Shown: piece by piece, positions 25,801 to 32,296 of the stretch
Numbering within the stretch: the stretch's first letter is position 1
Layout of the letters: each line of letters begins with the position of its first letter
Source: Kiritimatiellia bacterium
GTDB lineage: Bacteria; Verrucomicrobiota; Kiritimatiellia; RFP12; JAAYLN01
Direction of reading: 5' to 3'
Assembly: GCA_028718445.1 (NCBI GenBank)
Contig: JAQULY010000002.1
Span: forward strand, 1-36,847
DNA length: 36,847 nt
The notes under the pieces: generated by a model
The model's database searches: none
Told to the model about the DNA's origin: nothing
The model's input: only the letters and a program-made list of their open reading frames with translations
Program-made: the position numbers and the translations under genes

Positions 25801-26387
25801 GTCTGTCTTTCTGTTTGCTGTCCGGAGCCTCGAGTGAGGACCTGCTCAGTGGCCTCGCGAATGCCGTCGACGACGATCGTCTGCACTGGGAGGTCTGCAC
25901 GATGCTTCATCCCATGGCCAGAAAGAAGATATATGCCCGTGGCTTCCACCCGCGTGGCAAGCTCGACATCATGAGGGTGATCCCCGATAACGAAGGAGCG
26001 TCGAAGGTCTATGCCGAACTCCCGTTCCGCCTTCTTCAGGAAGTAGGGGTTCGGTTTGATGCACTGGCAGTCGGAGTAACGTTGGTGAGGGCAGACGTAA
26101 GTTGCAGCAATCGGAGCACCATTGATCGCGAGGTACTTCTCGACGTAATCATTCACCCGCTGCACATCCTCGATGGTGATCGTGCCTTTGGCTACACCAG
26201 ATTGGTTCGTCACGACGAACAAAGCGAACTTCTCAGCCAGGCGACGAAGCGCTGGGACCGTATCTTTGAAAAACACCACTTGCGCCGGGTCCGATAGATC
26301 GCCGCGATCCTCGATAATGGTACCGTCACGGTCTAGGAACACGGCAGCGCGAGGATGTTCTTGTCGATTGCTTGCTTGGGTTGGCAT
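25761..26387 (-). CDS. HAD-IIIA phosphatase, GmhB-like (cassette gene)
   Basis: The 208-residue protein is a HAD-superfamily phosphatase of the histidinol-phosphatase / D,D-heptose 1,7-bisphosphate phosphatase group. Motif I is FLDRDGTI with D19 and D21, motif II is VVTNQSG, a zinc-binding loop has C-x-H with two further cysteines (CPHQRYSDCQC), followed by KPNP and motif IV IGDHPHDVELA. It should be soluble and remove a sugar phosphate, perhaps in LPS heptose synthesis, but a stray cassette copy could have another substrate. The ATG at 26387 has GGAGG six bases upstream. The final 23 or so residues (from RGSGQQTE) are probably encoded by the attC-derived region and are unlike the family end. 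Confidence 0.88.
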   Translation of the reverse strand: MPTQASNRQEHPRAAVFLDRDGTIIEDRGDLSDPAQVVFFKDTVPALRRLAEKFALFVVTNQSGVAKGTITIEDVQRVNDYVEKYLAINGAPIAATYVCPHQRYSDCQCIKPNPYFLKKAEREFGIDLRRSFVIGDHPHDVELATRVEATGIYLLSGHGMKHRADLPVQTIVVDGIREATEQVLTRGSGQQTERQTANWGASPATPER

Positions 26388-26398
26388 TATTGTCCTCC

Positions 26399-26468
26399 GG
26401 TTAACGTTGCCGTTGAAGGTTCGCCCGGAGCGCAGTGGAGGGCGATACCTTCCGACGGCTGGTTCGAA
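26399..26468 (-). repeat. attC site
   Basis: Cores GGTTAAC (26399-26405) and GTTCGAA (26462-26468). Arms GCCGT, GAAGGT and CGCCC pair with GGGCG, ACCTTC and ACGGC, with small bulges on one side. The stop of the next gene is six bases beyond. Confidence 0.85.
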
Positions 26469-26474
26469 CCTCTG

Positions 26475-26831
26475 TCATTTCAGCAATCGCCCCACGAGTT
26501 CCGAAAGGAACTCCTTCACCGAGTCGAGGTTCATTACATATCCGATGAGGAGAAGGGCAATCGAGTAGAGGACGAACAGTAGCCGCTTGGCGATGCGTAG
26601 CGCCCTTCTGTGCGGTCGCTTCTCCTCCAGGTACTCTGTTCCCGCTTGCCTAATGCCAGCGATGCAGGCGTTTCCGCATTCGTCCACGGAACCGATCACG
26701 AGCCCGCTATGAACAAGTTCACACGCGATCTCGTTGGCGAGTTGGTTGCCATGGTAGCCGAGGCCGGTCCCTTCGCGCACAGAAGATGCTTCGCGAAGAA
26801 TTTGACACCTGATCTGTTCCTCGTCAGTCAT
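26475..26831 (-). CDS. Winged-helix-like protein with C-terminal membrane anchor (cassette gene)
   Basis: A 118-residue protein. Residues 1-75 have the pattern of a small winged helix (QIRCQILREAS, GNQLANEIACELVHSGLVIG, IAGIRQAGTEYLEEKRP), similar to domains used for DNA or protein contacts. Residues about 86-107 form one membrane span (LLFVLYSIALLLIGYVM), followed by a short amphipathic tail. The function is unknown. The start at 26831 lies three bases from the attC, so its message has hardly any leader of its own and no Shine-Dalgarno is seen. The longer frame to 26915 crosses the attC and is rejected. Confidence 0.7.
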   Translation of the reverse strand: MTDEEQIRCQILREASSVREGTGLGYHGNQLANEIACELVHSGLVIGSVDECGNACIAGIRQAGTEYLEEKRPHRRALRIAKRLLFVLYSIALLLIGYVMNLDSVKEFLSELVGRLLK

Positions 26832-26833
26832 AG

Positions 26834-26894
26834 TTCGAACGCTCGGCCTCTGGGGCGGCGCGTTAGCGACGTACCCAGCAGGCCGTGGTTCGGC
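26834..26894 (-). repeat. attC site
   Basis: Cores TTCGAAC (26834-26840) and GTTCGGC (26888-26894). Outer arms CGGCCT and CTGGG pair with CCCAG and AGGCCG; the loop contains GCGTTAGCG. At 61 bp it is near the minimum size for attC. Confidence 0.8.
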
Positions 26895-26948
26895 CTGCAT
26901 TCCATTCTGACGCATGAGTGCCCTGATCCCTCATGCCCCTTGTCTGTA

Positions 26949-27383
26949 TCATCTGAAGAAGGGGCTATTCACCCGGGGAGTCTCGGGGTAAAAGACCCAC
27001 CGCCCTCGTCTTATGACAAAGCACAATCCCGAGTCACTTGTTTTGACAAAGGCCATTCTCTTGAAGTTCTGGCAGGAAACCGACCGTACGTCACCCATCG
27101 CGGACGAGGACGGGTAACCACGGCCGAACTTCTTGGCAATGTCAAAGCCGTAGGCCTCATTCATCAGTTGCGCGTGAGCCTCTGTATCATGTCTCCAGCC
27201 TTCTCTCATGGAGTCGAGAACCGATTCCGCAGTGCTGTACTTGGCCTTCATTTCTGCCGTGAAGTACTTCTCTTCGTACGGGTAGTCGCCCTCGCAAGGG
27301 GGCTTGAGTTCAAGCCAGCAGACGATGCCCGTGACCACAAGCACCAAGACGACCGTACCGACAATCCTGCCACCCCTCTTCAT
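26949..27383 (-). CDS. Hypothetical membrane-anchored protein (cassette gene)
   Basis: A 144-residue protein I do not recognise. An N-terminal membrane segment (about 8-25, GTVVLVLVVTGIVCWL) precedes a soluble domain with EEKYFTAEMKAKYSTAESVLDSMREGW, probably a short helical stretch, and a beta-rich end. It is likely an inner-membrane-anchored periplasmic protein. The ATG at 27383 has GGGGAGG seven bases upstream; the longer frame to 27458 would translate the attC hairpin. A spacer of about 55 bp lies between the stop and the attC. Confidence 0.7.
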   Translation of the reverse strand: MKRGGRIVGTVVLVLVVTGIVCWLELKPPCEGDYPYEEKYFTAEMKAKYSTAESVLDSMREGWRHDTEAHAQLMNEAYGFDIAKKFGRGYPSSSAMGDVRSVSCQNFKRMAFVKTSDSGLCFVIRRGRWVFYPETPRVNSPFFR

Positions 27384-27397
27384 TTCGTTCCTCCCCA

Positions 27398-27475
27398 GCC
27401 GAACGTTAACCTTGATGCGATGAGGAACCCGCGCCCGGCGCGGGTTCCGAAGTCGCATCCGAGGTTTGGTTCGCC
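27398..27475 (-). repeat. attC site, partly coding
   Basis: Cores GCCGAAC (27398-27404) and GTTCGCC (27469-27475). Arms AACC, GATGCGA and GGAACCCGCG pair with CGCGGGTTCC, TCGCATC and GGTT. The gene to the right reads into this site and stops inside it. Confidence 0.88.
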
Positions 27476-28167
27476 TTCTTGTATTCCTCGTCAGTCACCA
27501 TTGTTGCCCACCCTCGGTGCTCGTCGCCTCTACCAGGAGCCACCGTACGAAGTGTCATATCTGCACGCGGTACAATCGCCGCAAATGGAAGTCGGTGTGT
27601 TGCGTGGATGTTGTCATACAGATCAAGGTGGATGTGCCCATCTGAGCATCGCTCACAGAGGGTTCCTATTGCGCTGATGTAAGTGTGGCAGTCCTGCCGG
27701 AACTTCTTCCCCTTCCCGAACCTGTGTGTTCCGAAAGCGACAGGTTCGTCCGGTTCTTTCGGGAGATGGATGTCTATGGATTCGCAACCGTACATGGCCG
27801 CAAGTAACTCATATGGTTCGATTCCGTGGAATGGAGCGGGCCGCGCGTCGTAAAGGACCAGAATCCCGGGACATTTCCCCGCCGCCAAGTGCTTGATCTG
27901 CTGCCGCGCCGATTCAATCTCACGTCGGACGCGACGGCCGACTGTGTCACCCCACGTGACAATCTCTCCTGGCCCATGTTTTGCCTTCCACTCGGCAACG
28001 ACCTTCGCTTCCTCGCAATTTGGAGTCAGTTCTTTGATTTCTATGTACATCAAGGCCCCCCCGACAGTGATCTCGTAGTCGGGCGTCGGCGAACCGTCCG
28101 GAGACAGTCGCCGGAAGGCGATCTGCCCACGCTGACAGAAAACCTCAAATAGCGTCTCCGATTTCAT
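27406..28167 (-). CDS. Hypothetical protein with PD-(D/E)XK-nuclease-like N-terminus (cassette gene)
   Basis: A 253-residue soluble protein. Near the N-terminus E8, PD30YE and YIE43IK45 form the spacing E...D-x12-E-x-K of PD-(D/E)XK nuclease folds, with beta strands around them (DYEITVGGALMYIEIKEL). The middle part contains GILVLYDARPAPFHG, and a pair of cysteines in TLCERCSDG recalls a metal site. It may be a nuclease or a recombination-linked protein, but this rests on one motif. The ATG at 28167 is chosen (AGAAGAG upstream, just outside the attC); the longer frame to 28281 crosses the attC. The last 23 residues (from about ANQTSD) are encoded by the attC hairpin. Confidence 0.65.
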   Translation of the reverse strand: MKSETLFEVFCQRGQIAFRRLSPDGSPTPDYEITVGGALMYIEIKELTPNCEEAKVVAEWKAKHGPGEIVTWGDTVGRRVRREIESARQQIKHLAAGKCPGILVLYDARPAPFHGIEPYELLAAMYGCESIDIHLPKEPDEPVAFGTHRFGKGKKFRQDCHTYISAIGTLCERCSDGHIHLDLYDNIHATHRLPFAAIVPRADMTLRTVAPGRGDEHRGWATMVTDEEYKKANQTSDATSEPAPGAGSSSHQG

Positions 28168-28175
28168 CTCTTCTT

Positions 28176-28253
28176 GGCGAACGCTGAGCGTGACCCTCGG
28201 TTCAGCCGGCGTCCTCGCCGGGTGAACCGTAGTGGTCCACGCTCTTGTTCTGC
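28176..28253 (-). repeat. attC site of the RiPP cassette
   Basis: Cores GGCGAAC (28176-28182) and GTTCTGC (28247-28253). Arms GAGCGTG, ACC, CGGTTCA and CCGGCG pair with CGCCGG, TGAACCG, GGT and CACGCTC, giving one of the best hairpins in the array. The precursor-peptide stop codon lies seven bases to the right, so radical SAM gene, peptide and this site form one cassette. Confidence 0.9.
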
Positions 28254-28259
28254 CGTGCT

Positions 28260-28553
28260 TCAGTCCGTCCAGTCGCCCCATTCCCTATGATCGTCATATT
28301 CCGTATGTGTCGTATTGTCCGTGTGGTGAGGACTTTCGCTGTACTCGTGGTGCTCTTCGTATGGTACATCCGTGTGATCGCTATGCTCATCCCAGCCGTG
28401 CGGCGATAACGCCCTGATTCGCGGACAGCGCGCGAGAGCACGCCGAACATGCCGGTTCCCGATCCGGCTGAAGTCAACGGTAACACCCAAGCCGGGTAGT
28501 TTCGCAAGGCCTACAAGACGGTCACACTCGGCTCGTGTCTGTCTAGGTCTCAT
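28260..28553 (-). CDS. Candidate RiPP precursor peptide with twelve aromatic-X-acidic triplets
   Basis: A 97-residue peptide encoded directly behind a radical SAM/SPASM gene, overlapping it by 11 bases, with its own strong GGAGG seven bases before the ATG. Residues 1-52 look like a leader (basic, with LPGLGVTVDFSR). Residues 54-97 are built almost only of triplets aromatic-X-Asp/Glu starting at W54, H57, H60, Y65, H68, Y71, H77, H83, Y86, H89, W92 and W95, the last ending at the C-terminus. Three-residue cyclophane (triceptide) precursors carry such aromatic-X-X motifs, where a radical SAM enzyme joins the ring of residue 1 to the beta-carbon of residue 3. That this peptide is such a substrate is inference from motif and coupling. 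No protease or transporter is in the cassette. An acidic, metal-binding peptide without modification is the alternative. Confidence 0.8.
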   Translation of the reverse strand: MRPRQTRAECDRLVGLAKLPGLGVTVDFSRIGNRHVRRALARCPRIRALSPHGWDEHSDHTDVPYEEHHEYSESPHHTDNTTHTEYDDHREWGDWTD

Positions 28554-29652
28554 TCCCTACCTCCGCGTTTCTTAGTTCCTTTTGCAGTACTGCCCGTACG
28601 TGAGTGAATAACCGATGATACATGGGGCAGTACGGATCCTTGCCCAAGGCATCACCAGCCGTCCATGCGTTGTGCAGACACCCGCCTTTGCATTGGTCGC
28701 TGACCACGCAATCGCTGCATTCGAGGATGTTCTTCGCGTTGCGTCCCAGGAGGCGCTGGTGAACCGAAGAGCCGTAGGCGTCAGTGACGCCATTCGGCGT
28801 GTTTACGTTGCCCATCCACATAGACTTCACGCCGTCGAATCTCCCACAGGGATAGATATCCCCCAATGGTCCTACCGATACGTACCGCTCCCTGCAATTC
28901 CCCGCGTGGTTGCATCCGACTGAACATCCACTGGCCACGCTCCCAATGAAGTCGACAAACGGATCAACCGACACCATCGAGTCGCTCTGCATCCAGTAGT
29001 TGAAAAGGTCGTGAAGCGCTGCGGCAGCCTCGGTAGGATCGATGTCGTATTCGCCATGTCTTGCACGTCCACTTCGAATCAACGGATTTACCTTGAAACC
29101 GATACGTTCCTCATTGAAGAACTGCAGCACTTGCTTCATATCAGCGATGTTAGCTTTGGACAGTACGACGATAACGCCACCGCCAAGATGTCGCGTCCTG
29201 CTATTCCGCTCGCGCGTCATCCTGATTGCGCGCAGCGTGTCATTGAATGAGCTCGCCCCAGTCGCGTACGGTCGAGTGCGATCATTGATACGTTGAGGAC
29301 CGTCAAGGCTGAAGCCAAGCCGGAAATCGTCAACGTCGCTCACAAAATCGAGGAAGTCCGGGCCGAGGAGGGTGCCGTTCGTCTGAATCGCGTTGGTCAC
29401 GTGATAGCCGCGCTTCTTCAGGCTGGCGGTTATGTCGGCGACGAATTCAAAGAACGCGATGCCGCAAAGGAGCGGTTCGCCCCCATGCCAAATAAAGTGG
29501 GCACGGTGGTCATGCGAGTGGCGAGCGAAGCCTTCCATGACGTTGAGTGCAGTGCGTTCATCCATACGCCCCCGCTCGGCGCCGGGCTCAATGTAGCAGT
29601 AGCCGCAGCGTAGATTGCAGTCGTGAGTCGGTTTGGCTATGACAGTGATCAT
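28543..29652 (-). CDS. Radical SAM/SPASM peptide maturase (cassette gene)
   Basis: The 369-residue enzyme has the radical SAM cluster motif CNLRCGYC (C12, C16, C19) right at the N-terminus, FIWHGGEPLLCG (SAM-binding GGE), the IQTNGTLL strand and SLDGPQRINDRTRP. A C-terminal SPASM/twitch region with cysteine groups follows (GCSVGCNHAGNC, GDIYPCGRFDG, ECSDCVVSDQCKGGC, DPYCPMY) for two auxiliary 4Fe-4S clusters. This is the layout of anaerobic sulfatase maturases and of cyclophane-forming RiPP maturases such as GrrM, XyeB or FxsB. With a coupled triplet-rich peptide and no sulfatase nearby, the RiPP role is preferred. No RRE leader-binding domain is visible. It opens a two-gene cassette 17 bases from the upstream attC. 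Confidence 0.9.
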   Translation of the reverse strand: MITVIAKPTHDCNLRCGYCYIEPGAERGRMDERTALNVMEGFARHSHDHRAHFIWHGGEPLLCGIAFFEFVADITASLKKRGYHVTNAIQTNGTLLGPDFLDFVSDVDDFRLGFSLDGPQRINDRTRPYATGASSFNDTLRAIRMTRERNSRTRHLGGGVIVVLSKANIADMKQVLQFFNEERIGFKVNPLIRSGRARHGEYDIDPTEAAAALHDLFNYWMQSDSMVSVDPFVDFIGSVASGCSVGCNHAGNCRERYVSVGPLGDIYPCGRFDGVKSMWMGNVNTPNGVTDAYGSSVHQRLLGRNAKNILECSDCVVSDQCKGGCLHNAWTAGDALGKDPYCPMYHRLFTHVRAVLQKELRNAEVGNET

Positions 29653-29668
29653 TGTGTCTCATTCGTGG

Positions 29669-29731
29669 GCAGAACGTTCACGGCGCACCAACGGCTCGAT
29701 CAGCGCCGTTCGGTGTCGCCGCTGGTTAGGA
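29669..29731 (-). repeat. attC site
   Basis: Cores GCAGAAC (29669-29675) and GTTAGGA (29725-29731). Arms GGCG, CACC and ACGGC pair with GCCGTT, CGGTG and CGCC. The TAA stop of the neighbouring small gene (29726-29728) lies within the right core. Confidence 0.85.
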
Positions 29732-29914
29732 TTTCTTCTCTCTTATTGTAAACACAAAGGCAAGCAGACCAAAACAAATTGACAAAAGCAATGAACCCAA
29801 ACAAATCATATACCCACCTTCTTGTGCTGTCGGGGCATATGTCGTTGCCGATGCCAACACATAGATAATGGTCATAAATAACCATAAAACGCCAAATGTG
29901 TTTCGTGTTGTCAT
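29726..29914 (-). CDS. Small two-span membrane protein (cassette gene)
   Basis: A 62-residue protein with two membrane segments (about 7-26 and 35-57) joined by a short loop with TAQEGG, ending in the basic REKKS. It has no homologue I recognise. The ATG at 29914 is supported by AGGAG eight bases upstream; that AGGAG overlaps the core of the neighbouring attC. Its AT-rich codons differ from the GC-rich chromosome to the left. The stop codon is part of the next attC core. Confidence 0.65.
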   Translation of the reverse strand: MTTRNTFGVLWLFMTIIYVLASATTYAPTAQEGGYMICLGSLLLSICFGLLAFVFTIREKKS

Positions 29915-29922
29915 TGTTCTAC

Positions 29923-29992
29923 TCCTAACGTCACGCCTCAGTTTCGGTTTTGCCGCCGCGGCAAAACCGTAAACTGGAGGCGCTGGTTCGCA
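29923..29992 (-). repeat. attC site, partly coding
   Basis: Cores TCCTAAC (29923-29929) and GTTCGCA (29986-29992). Arms GCCTC, AGTTT and CGGTTTTGCC pair with GGCAAAACCG, AAACT and GGAGGC. This is the most regular hairpin of the array. The gene to the right reads into it and stops at 29938. Confidence 0.92.
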
Positions 29993-30237
29993 GTTTCTCT
30001 TCCTCCGTCCTTCTCAGGCTCATTGAGCCAAGGCTCCAGTGTTGCCCGATTCCTTGCCACAAATGACTGATCGACTTCCCTGATCGCCGCTGAATAGCCA
30101 GAGGCCACGTAGTAGCTTCCGCAGTCAACGCACTGCATCAGGAGTTCCTGGGTTTCTCCCAGTGTGCCCAAGTGCTTGATGGAAGCAGCTCCGTAGTTGA
30201 TGCGGTTGTCCTTCGTTCTGCAATTCCTGCAGCTCAT
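29938..30237 (-). CDS. Small zinc-ribbon-like protein (cassette gene)
   Basis: A 99-residue protein with two CxxC pairs, C3-R-N-C6 at the N-terminus and C36-V-D-C39, about 30 residues apart, which suggests a zinc ribbon. No catalytic motif or membrane span is seen and the function is unknown. AGGA lies upstream of the ATG at 30237. The last 18 or so residues (from about NQRLQF) are encoded by the attC hairpin, so they are probably not part of the folded domain. Confidence 0.6.
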   Translation of the reverse strand: MSCRNCRTKDNRINYGAASIKHLGTLGETQELLMQCVDCGSYYVASGYSAAIREVDQSFVARNRATLEPWLNEPEKDGGRETANQRLQFTVLPRRQNRN

Positions 30238-30250
30238 GCTCTGTTCCTGC

Positions 30251-30313
30251 TGCGAACGTTACGCCTCTCTCTGAGCGAGCTTGCGAGCGATAGAGTGAAG
30301 GCGGTTGTTCGCA
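30251..30313 (-). repeat. attC site
   Basis: Fully complementary cores TGCGAAC (30251-30257) and GTTCGCA (30307-30313). Inner arms ACGCCT, CTCT and GCGAGC pair less regularly with GAGCGAT, AGAG and AGGCGGT. The stop of the next gene is four bases away. Confidence 0.8.
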
Positions 30314-30316
30314 CTT

Positions 30317-30910
30317 TTATAGTCTAAATCGATATAGAAATACTTTGTTTTGGGTTTCATTGGCAATAAGCAAAAGAAAGCTGTCGTCCCCGGTTTTATA
30401 GATATGAACGGGCTCAATATCATAACCTCGTGCCTGATCGATAATCTTTTGTTCTAGGGAGTCGGTTCGCTTTGGGTCTATTTCATAGGGCTTAAATTCT
30501 CGGTTAGCTAAGACCTTATTAAAGTCCAAGGGATCAATTGAGAAAACAATGATCTCATAGCCACCAGCCATAGCGACATAGCCATGATCGTCAATGATCT
30601 TCACGCTCTCAGGAATGGGATCAAGAAGAAGCCGTTCGAACCTACCTGCTCCAGTATAAGTATAGTGTGTGCTAACACCAAGGTGGATCGACCAAGCTGT
30701 AATGCCGATAACGATTAGTGCATATCTGACCCACTCTGGACATCTACAAACCTTCAAGAGGAACCACAGCACCAGTGTACAGACAGCAGCTTGGATGAAA
30801 AAAACTGGAGCCGCAAAAAATGCAAAACCAGGGTCAAAGAGACTGTAGACTGCTCCTGGTACGCAGCACAAGGCGATGAGGATAAGTAACTTTTTGAATT
30901 TTGTTTTCAT
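30317..30910 (-). CDS. Hypothetical three-span membrane protein (cassette gene)
   Basis: A 197-residue protein with three hydrophobic segments (about 8-25, 33-53, 62-80), followed by a soluble domain of about 110 residues (LLLDPIPESVKIIDDHGY, FLLLIANETQNKVFLYRF). The function is unknown. The gene is clearly richer in A and T than the genes to its left and the SPase-like gene to its right, a sign of a separate origin. The ATG at 30910 is chosen because the longer frame to 30958 begins inside the attC. Confidence 0.7.
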   Translation of the reverse strand: MKTKFKKLLILIALCCVPGAVYSLFDPGFAFFAAPVFFIQAAVCTLVLWFLLKVCRCPEWVRYALIVIGITAWSIHLGVSTHYTYTGAGRFERLLLDPIPESVKIIDDHGYVAMAGGYEIIVFSIDPLDFNKVLANREFKPYEIDPKRTDSLEQKIIDQARGYDIEPVHIYKTGDDSFLLLIANETQNKVFLYRFRL

Positions 30911-30919
30911 TATATTTGT

Positions 30920-30982
30920 TGCGAACGCGAGAATTATGGTTTTGGCGCGTAGCGACAAATACCGTGCATTTTCTGGTTGGCA
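30920..30982 (-). repeat. attC site, fair
   Basis: Cores TGCGAAC (30920-30926) and GTTGGCA (30976-30982) match at six of seven positions. Inner pairing is weaker: AGAA, ATG and GGT with ACC, CAT and TTCT plus bulges. Position and length fit the neighbouring sites. Confidence 0.65.
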
Positions 30983-30986
30983 GATC

Positions 30987-31235
30987 CTATTTCATCTTGC
31001 CCACCGCATCAATGACTGCGAACACCCATCCGGCTCCGAGCAACACGACAAATCCGCTGAACAAGACGACCAGCGACCAGAAAACGGCTGGGTTCTGATC
31101 TCTTCGGCACACCCGTGTGGAGTCGGTGTGCCGGATTGCTCCGGTCGTGACCCCTTGGATCACTGTCTTGCCCAGGAACCATCCCAGCCCTCCGGTAACG
31201 GCTGTGACCACAATTAATCTGATGATCTGTATCAT
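30987..31235 (-). CDS. Small two-span membrane protein (cassette gene)
   Basis: An 82-residue protein with two membrane segments (about 5-22 and 51-75), a hydrophilic loop between them with RHTDSTRVCRRDQNP and a basic end. Its function is unknown. AGATGAG precedes the ATG at 31235. It starts 21 bases after the stop of the lipoprotein gene without any attC between, so both belong to one cassette and are probably translated from one message. Confidence 0.65.
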   Translation of the reverse strand: MIQIIRLIVVTAVTGGLGWFLGKTVIQGVTTGAIRHTDSTRVCRRDQNPAVFWSLVVLFSGFVVLLGAGWVFAVIDAVGKMK

Positions 31236-31256
31236 CTCATCTGTTCTTGTTCGAAA

Positions 31257-32249
31257 TCATAGTCTTATCTCAATGTGAATGTCGTCATCTTCGTCACGCT
31301 TCTGCTGATCGTCCTCCGTTGGGGAACGGTATGACAGAGGAACACGGGGGCGTTGTAGGGTCAGGAGCATGAGCGAGGTCGCGTAGACTCGGGTTTCATC
31401 TGCACTCATGCCCTTGATCTCCGGCATGTCGGGAACACCCATACTTTCGGGTGTCCACCAGCCGAGAGTCTTCCTCTGGACCTGCCTCTCCACAAGATCA
31501 GGATAGAATCGACGGTTCCATTCCTGCCAGTCTTTCCCCCCGACCTGATATAGGGCCAAGGAAAGAACGAAAGCCGTCTGTAGGGGTGTTGTCCCGTGAC
31601 GCCAGTTCGCCGGGTCTTGACGCCGAAGGCGCTCAAGATACGGCGCGAACTGCTCGCCGCCCACAGTCCACATCATCAGGAGCAATTGGGCCGCCTGACC
31701 GAGGAGAGTGCCATCGGCTTGTGCAGCATAGGTGGTCGTCAACTCGGAAAGCATCCGCTTTCCGGCGGCTGGGTCTGCGCCGGAGAGATAGAGGGCGTGC
31801 GCCGCGAAGATATTCCATGAAGATGGCGATCCTGTATCCAGCAATGCGTTCTCCTTGCGCACTGCATCAAGCAATATCGGAAGCCCTGTAAGACCGTAGG
31901 CCTCCGCAAGACACCATGTCAGCAGAGATCGATCAACCGGGGAGAGGTGGCTAGATTCTTGTGTTGCGCCAAGAAGTGCGCGAAGTCCGTTCTCGACGGT
32001 CTTGCCATAGTCGTTTGACGCTGGAGTCTCCCCGTGGGCTAGAAAGGCAAGCGTTGCTAGGCTCGTCAGAGCCATGCGGCGGTCATCGGTTCCCCAGTAT
32101 CCGTCAGCGCGCTGCGCGCGGGCGAGCCACGACAGACCTCTGCTTGAAGCCGACCATGTGCGGACAGTGCCTTCGGGAATTGGCATCCTATCAGATGTAC
32201 AGGACGAAGCGAGCGTGGCAATGATTAGGATTGGCAGTATCGTCTTCAT
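31257..32249 (-). CDS. Lipoprotein with prenyltransferase/squalene-cyclase-type repeats (cassette gene)
   Basis: A 330-residue protein with a lipoprotein signal (MKTILPILIIATLASSC, Cys17). The body is helical with repeats of the prenyltransferase/squalene-oxidase type: GLSWLARAQRADGYWGTDDRRMALTSLATLAFLAHG and ENGLRALLGATQ near the start. No catalytic DxDD motif is seen, so a binding role is more likely than cyclisation. The end has an acidic run (EDDQQKRDEDDDIHIEI). The ATG at 32249 is chosen for its signal peptide; the longer frame to 32300 would put residues before it. It shares its cassette with the small membrane protein at 30987. Confidence 0.7.
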   Translation of the reverse strand: MKTILPILIIATLASSCTSDRMPIPEGTVRTWSASSRGLSWLARAQRADGYWGTDDRRMALTSLATLAFLAHGETPASNDYGKTVENGLRALLGATQESSHLSPVDRSLLTWCLAEAYGLTGLPILLDAVRKENALLDTGSPSSWNIFAAHALYLSGADPAAGKRMLSELTTTYAAQADGTLLGQAAQLLLMMWTVGGEQFAPYLERLRRQDPANWRHGTTPLQTAFVLSLALYQVGGKDWQEWNRRFYPDLVERQVQRKTLGWWTPESMGVPDMPEIKGMSADETRVYATSLMLLTLQRPRVPLSYRSPTEDDQQKRDEDDDIHIEIRL

Positions 32250-32292
32250 TTCGAACGGGTGGGCGCCGGACGAAGTCAGCTCATTGTTGGCT
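32250..32292 (-). repeat. Degenerate attC candidate
   Basis: Cores TTCGAAC (32250-32256) and GTTGGCT (32286-32292) are present at the expected place, but only 43 bp apart and with little inner pairing. It may be a deleted attC, in which case this junction would no longer recombine. Confidence 0.35.
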
Positions 32293-32296
32293 TTCC

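Noticed and set aside
26610-27677. 355-residue open frame on the plus strand
   Set aside because: It crosses three cassette genes and two attC hairpins in antisense; composition is that of a shadow frame.
28168-28281. Longer N-terminus of the PD-(D/E)XK-like gene
   Set aside because: It would translate the whole attC of the RiPP cassette; the ATG at 28167 lies just outside the attC and has its own AGAAGAG.
28543-29652. Anaerobic sulfatase-maturing enzyme
   Set aside because: The fold is shared, but there is no sulfatase in the window, and the gene is coupled to a motif-rich peptide within its own cassette.
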